From a bacterium (lineage in GTDB: Bacteria; Ratteibacteria; UBA8468; B48-G9; JAFGKM01), in the NCBI GenBank assembly GCA_035371905.1, contig DAORXQ010000008.1, positions 1 through 36,884 on the forward strand: a DNA stretch of 36,884 nt. The letters run 5' to 3'. Numbering within the stretch: position 1 is the first letter of the stretch; each line of letters starts with the position of its first letter. This document shows, one piece after another, positions 26,478 to 32,873 of the stretch. The notes under the pieces are model-generated. The model did not search any database. It was not told the origin of the DNA and saw only the letters and a list, made by a program, of their open reading frames with translations. The translations under genes were made by a program, and so were the position numbers.

Positions 26478-28454
26478 TTAATCCATTTTTTCAATTACAA
26501 CCATTTGATAACCAGCCATTGATTCAATTTTGAACCATATATAATTACCTTCTTCTTTAAATTCAATTTCTTCATTTGAGGGTACAAGGTAAATTCTTTT
26601 AATCTTCTTTTTATCTATATTTTTAACTCCTATTTCTATATCCTTTAAAATCAATGGTTCTTCAATTATCTGCATACTTTTTCCCCTTAACTCAGGGATA
26701 TATGCAAGTATATGGATAATATTTTTATTTTTCTGAGAAGCCAAAGTTATCTGTACAAATGATGGAATATTTTTATGTTTAATCAATGGTTCTGGATAAA
26801 TTTTTTCAAGGCAGTTATACAGTAATTTTTTGTAATAGATATAGGCGTGATTGTGATAATTTTTAAAAACTGGAAAACTGAAATGGATTATATTTCCAAA
26901 CTGTACAATTGCTGGTCTTCCTGTATTTTTTTCAGGTGGAGTATATAAATTTTCATGTTCCCAATCCCATGATTTATAATTGAAATACGGTTTGTAAATA
27001 TAAGCAATAATTTTACTTCCCTTTTTTGCCTTTATTGAAATTCCCTGGTCATAAATTGTTAAAGGCATATCTGGAATTCCATCTGAAAATTCTTTTTCAC
27101 CAACAAAATAAGTTGGATTGTTTTCTTCCTCTCCTTCAAATTCAATTTTATAATCATCAAATATAAATTTTTTCTTTTCTAAATCAAAACATGAAAGGTC
27201 AGAACTGATTAGAATACCACCTTTTTTCAAATGTTTTTTCAATTTTTCTCTAAGGTTTTTATCAACTTTAATATTATCAGGAAGAATTACAATTTTATAT
27301 TTTGATATATCATCCGTCCCATCACTCACATCAAACTGATATTTAAGTTCAGAAAGCATTCTTGTTGCTCCTGCCAAACTTGAATAATCAAAATGGTAAC
27401 CATAAAACATTGAAAGATTTGGTTCAATAATTACCATCTCTGTTATATTTTCTGCATTTTCTGTAAATTCTTCAATTTTTTTTATTTCTGAATAACATTT
27501 TCCTATTAAATCATAAACTTCTTTTTCAAGTTTCCCTCTTGGATGCATATGGTCTCCAATTGAACAGGTTCCCCCATTTGAAACTGAATAATAAAGGTCA
27601 AACATTAAAGAATGGAATGTTCTCAATCCACCAAAATCACCCCATCCTTTATGAAATCTTCCTGTCATTGTGAAAAATGGTTTTTTAAGTGTTCTTGCAT
27701 ATCTTATAATCCATGGAAGAAAATCATATCCCCATCCACCTGTTGGAAGGACTTCAAGTTCTAAATGCGTTGGCTGTTTCCTGTAAGGAAGTCCATTGAA
27801 AAAAAGAAAAATATCTTTATTTTTCCTTTTTAAAATTTTTTTAACTTCCTCCATAAACTTTTCTGTAATCATCCAGCAAAAATCCCTTGCCTTTATTTCA
27901 TCAGAAGGGTCAATATTCAATTTTTTCATTTCTCTTACACATTCACCACCATAGCAAGGAGAAAGAGTGAAACAGTCAAGGAAAATTCCATCAACAGGGT
28001 AATTATCAATGACTTCTTCAATCATACCAAGTATATAATCTTTAAAATCTGTATTCAGACACATCTTTCTGAAAAAATGTCCCATATACTGCATTTCTGC
28101 AATCTGACCTTCTTTATTTACCTTACACCAATCTCTATGCCTTACTGAATTTTCATGGTCAAGTCCCACATTAAAATAAGCACTAACCATTATCCCTTCT
28201 TTATGACATTCTTCAATAATTTCTCCAAGAAGGTCTCTTTTTTTAAGTCCTGGATGGATTATTCCTATTTTTGTTGGATAATATGCAAAACCAAGATTAC
28301 ATTTTGCAAAAGTTGTTATATAATCCACATTCGCTTCTTTCAGTGTTTTTACAAATTCTTTACCGTTAAAATCAATACCGACATCATAAACCCCAGGCAT
28401 CGTGTGGAAGTCAAGATGTATCGCTCTTTTAGGAAACCATTTTTTCAATTCCAT
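26478..28454 (-). CDS. Glycoside-hydrolase-like protein (GHL6 / GH42-like barrel with trimerisation-type domain)
   Basis: 658 aa. N-terminal TIM barrel: RAIHLDFHTMPGVYDVGIDF, LKEANVDYITTFAKCNLGFA, GIMVSAYFNVGLDHEN, then YPVDGIFLDCFTLSPC near residue 155 with a likely catalytic Asp. This resembles the hypothetical glycosyl hydrolase 6 group and distant GH42/fucosidase-like proteins. The middle part (about 340-450, EMVIIEPNLSMFYGYHFD to KKGGILISSDLS) looks like a glutamine-amidotransferase-fold trimerisation domain, followed by a C-terminal beta domain. No signal peptide. GGGGG lies 5 nt before the ATG, and a strong promoter with TTGACA lies upstream. It heads the run with two dehydrogenases and the creatininase-like gene. 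Exact glycan substrate unknown. Confidence 0.72.
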   Translation of the reverse strand: MELKKWFPKRAIHLDFHTMPGVYDVGIDFNGKEFVKTLKEANVDYITTFAKCNLGFAYYPTKIGIIHPGLKKRDLLGEIIEECHKEGIMVSAYFNVGLDHENSVRHRDWCKVNKEGQIAEMQYMGHFFRKMCLNTDFKDYILGMIEEVIDNYPVDGIFLDCFTLSPCYGGECVREMKKLNIDPSDEIKARDFCWMITEKFMEEVKKILKRKNKDIFLFFNGLPYRKQPTHLELEVLPTGGWGYDFLPWIIRYARTLKKPFFTMTGRFHKGWGDFGGLRTFHSLMFDLYYSVSNGGTCSIGDHMHPRGKLEKEVYDLIGKCYSEIKKIEEFTENAENITEMVIIEPNLSMFYGYHFDYSSLAGATRMLSELKYQFDVSDGTDDISKYKIVILPDNIKVDKNLREKLKKHLKKGGILISSDLSCFDLEKKKFIFDDYKIEFEGEEENNPTYFVGEKEFSDGIPDMPLTIYDQGISIKAKKGSKIIAYIYKPYFNYKSWDWEHENLYTPPEKNTGRPAIVQFGNIIHFSFPVFKNYHNHAYIYYKKLLYNCLEKIYPEPLIKHKNIPSFVQITLASQKNKNIIHILAYIPELRGKSMQIIEEPLILKDIEIGVKNIDKKKIKRIYLVPSNEEIEFKEEGNYIWFKIESMAGYQMVVIEKMD

Positions 28455-28477
28455 TACCCCCTTTGTTTTTCAGGATT

Positions 28478-28505
28478 ATTTTAAATTTAATTAAAAATTT
28501 GTCAA
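28478..28505 (-). promoter_or_regulatory. Strong candidate promoter of the glycoside-hydrolase/dehydrogenase operon
   Basis: Minus strand: TTGACA (28500-28505, perfect consensus), 16-nt spacer, TAAAAT (28478-28483). Predicted start about 28471, giving a short leader that contains the GGGGG ribosome-binding site of the gene at 28454. Confidence 0.55.
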
Positions 28506-28516
28506 AAAAATTTGAC
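28501..28516. promoter_or_regulatory. Palindrome GTCAAA-N4-TTTGAC overlapping the -35, possible operator
   Basis: Perfect 6-bp arms separated by AAAA. It overlaps the -35 hexamer of the minus-strand promoter, the position expected for a repressor site. The binding protein is unknown. Confidence 0.4.
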
Positions 28517-28551
28517 TTTTAACAATTAATTATTTTAAATATTTTGAAATT

Positions 28552-28573
28552 GTTCTCCCTTAAAAAGGAGAAC
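28552..28573. repeat. Inverted repeat GTTCTCC-N8-GGAGAAC
   Basis: A 22-nt hairpin-forming sequence with 7-bp perfect arms in the divergent region between the glycoside-hydrolase operon and the GH4 stub. Followed on the plus strand by an A-rich tract rather than a T-run, so not a plus-strand terminator. Function not known; 28574-28693 otherwise shows nothing I can name. Confidence 0.4.
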
Positions 28574-28693
28574 GAAAAAAAATTAGTTGCTGGGAATTTT
28601 TATATCAGGATAAAGGTGGTTATGGAACGTGTATACTTAAGAGAATATATACCCTTTATTGACAATTCTATTATTTTTAACAATTTTGGGCAT

Positions 28694-28710
28694 TACATAA
28701 AAAGTATGTA
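28694..28710. promoter_or_regulatory. Palindrome TACATA-N5-TATGTA upstream of the GH4 stub
   Basis: Perfect 6-bp arms, 36 nt before the GH4 start codon. It may be the operator of the former GH4 gene; a TTGACA at 28659-28664 has no -10 at proper spacing, so no firm promoter can be called. Confidence 0.25.
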
Positions 28711-28746
28711 AAAATAATGGAAGATGATGTTTATTAAGGAGAAAAA

Positions 28747-28887
28747 ATGAAACTTGTGTTTATTGGAGGAGGAGCACATAGGCATCTTGGGATTATAAGG
28801 GCAGTTCTTGATGATGAAGCAATATCTTCTTTATGTGAAATTTGTCTGTATGATTTGAATAAAGTTGTTCCCTTATCCCACTTTTAA
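28747..28887 (+). pseudogene. N-terminal stub of a GH4-family glycosidase, cut at the palindromic repeat
   Basis: AAGGAG then ATG opens a frame reading MKLVFIGGGAHRHLGIIRAV and, further on, EICLYDLN. This is the NAD-binding N-terminus of family GH4 (alpha-glucosidase/galacturonidase-type) enzymes: GGG motif, then an acidic-ended second strand LYDLN. After Lys-39 the sequence stops resembling the family exactly where the 50-bp repeat unit begins (28863), and a stop codon inside the palindrome ends the frame after 46 codons. Full GH4 proteins are about 430-480 aa and no continuation is found in any frame up to 28941. The preserved ribosome-binding site and good start suggest recent loss. Confidence 0.75.
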
Positions 28888-28912
28888 AGTGGGATTGGAG
28901 AATTGTTCAACT
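28863..28912 (+). repeat. 50-bp hairpin repeat at the junction of two truncated genes (copy A)
   Basis: Outer inverted ends AGTTG/CAACT enclose a unit whose 43-bp centre (28865-28907) matches 32741-32783 at all but two positions. The core at 28877-28893 is CCCACTTTTAAAGTGGG. The two differences from the other copy fall on partners of the same stem base pair (T-A here, C-G there), so the hairpin is preserved. GH4 homology ends at its left edge and RfaE2 homology at its right edge. Confidence 0.85.
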
Positions 28913-29292
28913 ATTCCTTTTCCAACAACATCTTCTTCTTTTTAATCCCCACCTTTTACAATATAATGTGGAAGTATTTTTTTTATTAATCTTTCTGGTG
29001 TTTTTTCTCCAAATAAAACAACATAATTAATCATTTCAAATGAAGATAAAATTTCTGCCCTCTCCTTTTCATCAATTATAGGTCTTTTTTCTCCTTTAAT
29101 TTTTTTTATTGATTTGTCTTTATTTAATCCAACAATAAGAACATCTCCAAGTGATTTTGCTTTTTTTAATAGTTTTATATGGCCTGGATGAATAATATCA
29201 AAACATCCATTAGTAAAAACAATAATTTTGCCTTCTTTTTTTAATCTTTTAGAAATCTTTTCAATCTCTGAGAAGTTTTTTATTTTAGACAT
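28873..29292 (-). pseudogene. rfaE2: rfaE2-like ADP-heptose synthase nucleotidyltransferase, broken
   Basis: The intact part encodes a cytidylyltransferase-fold domain: IVFTNGCFDIIHPGHIKLL with the HxGH motif, LIVGLNKDKSIKKIKG, and KRPIIDEKERAEIL. It would join heptose-1-phosphate to ATP to make the ADP-heptose precursor. The frame stops at 28942 just after YIVKGGD, where relatives have Tyr; reading through the TAA gives KEEDVVGKGIVE, the expected continuation, so this is a single-codon nonsense change. The homology then ends at the palindromic repeat and the last ~35 residues (normal length about 155-160) are gone. The start lies 2 nt after the corrected end of gmhA. Confidence 0.8.
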
Positions 29293-29294
29293 TT

Positions 29295-29848
29295 TTAAAA
29301 TTCTAACTCAATTAAATAGGAAAAAAGATGATATATTATTAGATGTATTTCCTGAACCCTTTCTGTTTGTAAGGTTGGAACAGATATATTGTAATCAGAG
29401 ATTTTTTCAAGGATATTTGGAGATTTACCTGTAAAAGAGATAATATTCATTTTAATTTTTTCGCTACTTTTGCCGCTTCTATGACATTTTTTGATTCACC
29501 AGATGTTGAAAAGCATATTAAAATATCGTTTTCTTTACCAAGTGCCATAACCTGTTTTGAAAATATCTCTTCAAATTTATAATCATTTCCTATGCTTGTT
29601 ATGATAGATGTATCAGTAGTTAAAGAAATAAAAGGTAATGGCCTTCTTTTCTTTTTATATCTATTCACCATTTCACCTGCAAAATGTTGACAGTCAGCAG
29701 CACTTCCACTATTTCCGCATAAAAGAATCTTATTCCCTTTTTTTAAACTTTTTACAATAAGCTCAGAGATTTCAATGAGTTTTTCAAAAAGATTAAATTT
29801 TAAAAGAGAATTCAAAACTTCCATATGTGTTTCTATTTCACTTATCAT
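29295..29848 (-). pseudogene. gmhA: gmhA-like sedoheptulose-7-phosphate isomerase with a 1-nt deletion
   Basis: SIS-fold isomerase for the first step of ADP-heptose synthesis. The first 133 codons are normal: ILLCGNSGSAADCQHFAGEM near residue 42, SLTTDTSIITSIGNDY, and ICFSTSGESKNVIEAAKVAKKLK. The frame then ends at 29447. Adding one A to the A4 run at 29450-29453 restores MNIISFTGKSPNILEKI and, further on, TERVQEIHLIIYHLFSYLIE, the exact C-terminus expected, ending at 29295. The restored length would be 184 aa, normal for GmhA. One base is therefore missing, either a real frameshift or a homopolymer sequencing error. The neighbouring rfaE2 and amaP-like genes are also damaged. Confidence 0.85.
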
Positions 29849-29865
29849 ATTTGAAACATAAATCT

Positions 29866-30348
29866 CTATATTTGATACCCTTTCAACTCCAATTGTGTCT
29901 TGAAGATAATTTTTTTTAATTCCTGAATATTACTGCATATATCAGGTATATTAAGATTTGAAAAAAGTTTTAAATTTATTTTTGTTTCAAGCCCTTTCGG
30001 AGTTACAAATGTTTTAACCTTAATTGTTTTTATCCCATCTATTTCCTTAAGAATTGTTGTAGTTATTGAGTCTTTTATTGCTTTTAGAGATACTCTTACT
30101 TTTCCACTAGGATTATCAAAAGAAATTGCCTTTGTTCTATAAATATAATCAATCCAGTTAACAACATAGATAATTCCAATAATCAATACAATAGTTGCAA
30201 AAATTTCAACTTTATATAAGTTATTTTTTATAAAATTTATAAAACTTTCGCATAAATTTTCATTTGAAAAAAAAGATAAAAGACAGAATACAAAAAATAT
30301 CCCCATCAAAATATAAATTGTTCCTACAATTCTGCTCCATATTTTCAT
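29866..30348 (-). pseudogene. AmaP/Asp23-type membrane protein, probably frameshifted near its end
   Basis: 160 codons as it stands. Two membrane helices (about residues 8-28 and 47-68) precede a cytoplasmic Asp23-like domain: GKVRVSLKAIKDSITTTILK, then IKTIKVKTFVTPKGLETKIN and NIPDICSNIQELKK. This is the layout of AmaP, the membrane anchor of Asp23 in Gram-positive bacteria, also found in other phyla. After an A8 run (29910-29917) the current frame ends in an unrelated tail, while the -1 frame gives LQDTIGVERVSNIEIYV, the expected last helix and strand. That frame then runs in frame into the gmhA start, so a second change or an altered stop must also be assumed. Confidence 0.6.
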
Positions 30349-30398
30349 ATTTACCCCTTTATAAATCTTTTCATTGATTTTTCAAAAATAGTCAAATT

Positions 30399-32261
30399 TT
30401 ATGCCCAGAAAAGGGTATTTCCAGTTTTCCCTGTAATTAGATCAACTATAATAAATAAACCACTGATAACAAATTGCCCTATTATAAGACCAATAAATAA
30501 CCCTTTAAATTTTTCATAAATTTTTGCTCCCCCATATCTTAAAATTAAAACCTTTATAAGCCAGGAAATAAAAATAGAAAACCATAAAGCATTTGTCATC
30601 ATTATTGTGGAAAAAGCAAAACCGAGTGGATGAAAAGGAAAATTTAAAAATCTCAATCTCATTATAAATAAAAAAACTGTAAAGAAAGCGCCTATCCCAG
30701 TAAATCCAATATACTGCCAGTCAGGACCTTTGGGATTTTTTATTTTATCTGCAACATACTTTAAAGGATACTGAGGTCCCGCTACAAAAAACCATTGATT
30801 TGCATTTATTCCACCATATTTATAACATAGAATTATAGTTGCCCATATTGACGAAAATAGGGTAATAAAAATTGAAATTATTATTGCCCAGAAGATAAGT
30901 CTTTTTTTCTTTTTTATATTTTCAGCCATTTTCAATCCATTTGCAACTGAAGCCATAACAAATGTTCTAACATCTGAAGAATAAACAAAGGTTAATCCAA
31001 GACCAATAAGATTGGAGGGTCCAAGGCGAGTAGAACCAAGAAAAGAATTTATTATAACAGGTGATATCACAGGTGCTCTTGTTGCTGCAAGTCCTCCTTC
31101 ACATATTACCCTTGTTATTCCTATATAAATTAAAAAGGCAAAAAATATAAATAAAATAGCAGGTAAAGGTGAAATACCTGAATACAAAAGCCAGAAATAA
31201 ATAAATAAAAGAGAAAAAATTAAACCGAAAAACGAAATTTTTGGTGAGATAATTTCATCTTCTTCTTTTGTTCTTATTATATTTATTAAATTTTTTCTTG
31301 AAATCCATAATCCATATAAAACAATAACAATCAAAGAACCAAGAGATTGCCATCCAAGTAAGGGTCTATCAGCATTATAAGGTAAAAATTCTTGACTTCC
31401 AAACCCTGTAATATTAAAAAAACCCTGTTCAATCGTTGTTAAAAGGCAGAAAAACCATAAAGAAAAGGCAAGTGGTAAATTTACAAGATATGTAAAACCG
31501 ATCATGGGAAAACTTATTCTGAAATGTAAATTTAATGTCTTTCTAAATATTGGGACATTTCTTACCAATGTAAGTGGTGGAATATTCGGGAAATAAAAGT
31601 GTAATCCATTTATAAGTCCAAATATAAAAGGTATTAAAAATCCAAACCAAAAAAGTCCATTTTTAAAAATATTTGTATTTTCGCTGTTTATAAGTTCAAT
31701 TGGTGCTTTTGTCATTGGATAGTTTAATTTTTCATTTTCTGACCATTGTTTATGCAATATAATCATTATAAAAATCATTGCAAGATAAATAAAAAGAATT
31801 AAAAAAATCCAAATAGAAAGCGGTTTAATCCATGGCCCCCATGGTAATTTCTCTCCTTTTGGTATTCCTTCAAAAAACCATGTTATCGCTTTTTCATCTT
31901 GAACTATTAAATTTCTTTTAAGATGAGGAAGAATAATTGTATCCCATTCATTTTGAGGATTTGAGTAATATTTAACTCCTGCAATTAAAGGAACAAGATA
32001 TAAAGTAAGTCCCATTGTAGGAATTGAACAGGAAACAATCATCATAATGTAGATAATTATGAGTTCTTCTGTCTTAAACCCTTCTTTTTTAAAAATTTTT
32101 TTAAAGAGATAATTGAAAAGTGTAATAAAAAATATAAAAAATATTGCAAAACCAGTTGTAAAATCAAGTGTCATATAAGAACCTTGAATTTTAACAAGAT
32201 TATAAATATCAGCAGTTCCTATAATAAAACACAAAATTGCTCCGATAATAAGCGCTCTCAT
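30399..32261 (-). CDS. Polytopic membrane protein, DUF6785/DUF6784-like
   Basis: 620 aa with about 13-14 membrane helices. Recognisable segments of this planctomycete/verrucomicrobial family: ITWFFEGIPKGEKLPWGPWI near residue 125, YPMTKAPIELI near 180, ICEGGLAATRAPVISP near 390, GLTFVYSSDVRTFVMASVANGLKMAE near 420, and LGFAFSTIMMTNALWFSIF near the end. Some resemblance to oligopeptide-transporter-like proteins makes transport the likely role, but no substrate is known. It is the only uninterrupted gene in the 28.86-32.78 kb block. The ribosome-binding site is weak. The stop lies 50 nt before the amaP-like start. Confidence 0.7.
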   Translation of the reverse strand: MRALIIGAILCFIIGTADIYNLVKIQGSYMTLDFTTGFAIFFIFFITLFNYLFKKIFKKEGFKTEELIIIYIMMIVSCSIPTMGLTLYLVPLIAGVKYYSNPQNEWDTIILPHLKRNLIVQDEKAITWFFEGIPKGEKLPWGPWIKPLSIWIFLILFIYLAMIFIMIILHKQWSENEKLNYPMTKAPIELINSENTNIFKNGLFWFGFLIPFIFGLINGLHFYFPNIPPLTLVRNVPIFRKTLNLHFRISFPMIGFTYLVNLPLAFSLWFFCLLTTIEQGFFNITGFGSQEFLPYNADRPLLGWQSLGSLIVIVLYGLWISRKNLINIIRTKEEDEIISPKISFFGLIFSLLFIYFWLLYSGISPLPAILFIFFAFLIYIGITRVICEGGLAATRAPVISPVIINSFLGSTRLGPSNLIGLGLTFVYSSDVRTFVMASVANGLKMAENIKKKKRLIFWAIIISIFITLFSSIWATIILCYKYGGINANQWFFVAGPQYPLKYVADKIKNPKGPDWQYIGFTGIGAFFTVFLFIMRLRFLNFPFHPLGFAFSTIMMTNALWFSIFISWLIKVLILRYGGAKIYEKFKGLFIGLIIGQFVISGLFIIVDLITGKTGNTLFWA

Positions 32262-32286
32262 TTCTTTTTTACTAATTACAGATTTT

Positions 32287-32292
32287 ATTATA
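32287..32292 (-). promoter_or_regulatory. Candidate -10 (TATAAT) of the DUF6785 gene
   Basis: Minus-strand TATAAT, 25 nt before the start codon at 32261, with a weak TTTATA-like -35 17 nt further upstream. Confidence 0.3.
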
Positions 32293-32400
32293 TTTTAATT
32301 TAAAGAGAGTATAAAAGTCAAAAAACGTATTTCCTCAAAATTAAATCTATTTGAAATTATATTTTTATAAGAGATTTTTCTTTTCACCTTTTCATTTAAT

Positions 32401-32472
32401 ATGCTTTTTATCAAGTTTATTTTTGAGGAATGTCGGACACTTGCCCAATGGGATAAAAGAAAAGGGAAGAAA
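32401..32472. other. Intergenic tract with a GTCGGACAC-containing segment
   Basis: Within the 32262-32472 gap, 32430-32450 reads like the arm of a REP-type element (TGTCGGACAC followed by TTGCCCAATGGG). Only one copy is visible here. The remainder of the gap, 32293-32400, shows nothing I can identify beyond AT-rich DNA. Confidence 0.2.
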
Positions 32473-32792
32473 ATGGAAAATGTGATGATATTTTTGAGTT
32501 TTTTCTTGGGTTTTTAAATGTAGTAGTTGTTATTGTTTTACCCATAGTGCTCGGAAGAAGGACAGATGAACTAATAAGTACCTAAGATGAAAGAGCAAAA
32601 AAGATGATGGAAGAAGGGAACAAAAGAGTACAAGAGATACTGGAAAAGATGGACGAAAGAATGGAGAGGATGGATAAAGACCACAAAGAAATGCTTGAAA
32701 GGATGGATGATGCATTGAGGTTTATAGGCACATTAATAAATTGTTCCCTTATCCCACCTTTAAGGTGGGATTGGAGAATTGTTGACGATTAA
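32473..32792 (+). pseudogene. Small membrane-anchored coiled-coil protein, broken by frameshift, nonsense and repeat
   Basis: ATG 32473 starts MENVMIFLSFFLGF and stops at 32515. Restoring one T in the T5 run at 32511-32515 continues the helix as LNVVVVIVLPIVLGRRTDEL, then LIST, a stop (TAA at 32584-32586, one change from GAA), and DERAKKMMEEGNK leading into a charged coiled coil with repeated ERMDKDHKEMLERMDD units. The frame finally enters the palindromic repeat at 32741, which encodes a meaningless tail ending at 32792. So there are three lesions in about 270 nt. An in-frame ATG at 32401 could extend it upstream by 24 codons, but those residues look non-coding. The family is not one I can name. 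Confidence 0.6.
32741..32783 (+). repeat. 43-bp hairpin repeat (copy B)
   Basis: Matches 28865-28907 at 41 of 43 positions in the same orientation. Core CCCACCTTTAAGGTGGG at 32753-32769. Left context TTGTTCCCTTAT and right context ATTGGAGAATTGTT are identical in both copies. It truncates the coiled-coil gene on its left. Confidence 0.85.
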
Positions 32793-32832
32793 GGGTTTTA
32801 GATGGATATTTTTTAGAAATAAGGAAATGTTG

Positions 32833-32838
32833 TATAAT
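32833..32838 (+). promoter_or_regulatory. Candidate -10 (TATAAT) of the GH172 operon
   Basis: Perfect TATAAT; the -35 region (around 32810-32815) is only T-rich. The predicted leader of about 30 nt includes AAAAGGAGGGG before ATG 32874. The promoter lies just downstream of repeat copy B. Confidence 0.4.
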
Positions 32839-32873
32839 TGAAAAAGTATTAAAGGATTATAAAAGGAGGGGAT

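Noticed and set aside
28571..28694. RNA gene or riboswitch in the divergent gap
   Set aside because: No conserved stem set or known aptamer core could be recognised; only AT-rich sequence and one simple inverted repeat are visible.
28863..28912. CRISPR repeat or integration attachment site
   Set aside because: The copies are single, several kilobases apart, with no regular spacers and no cas or integrase gene in the window.
28942..28944. Reassigned TAA (Tyr) genetic code
   Set aside because: TAA ends most intact genes in the window at the expected family lengths, so it is a normal stop codon.
28942..29292. Short rfaE2 as a natural 116-aa protein
   Set aside because: The codons after the TAA continue the conserved family sequence, so the stop is a lesion or error rather than a natural end.
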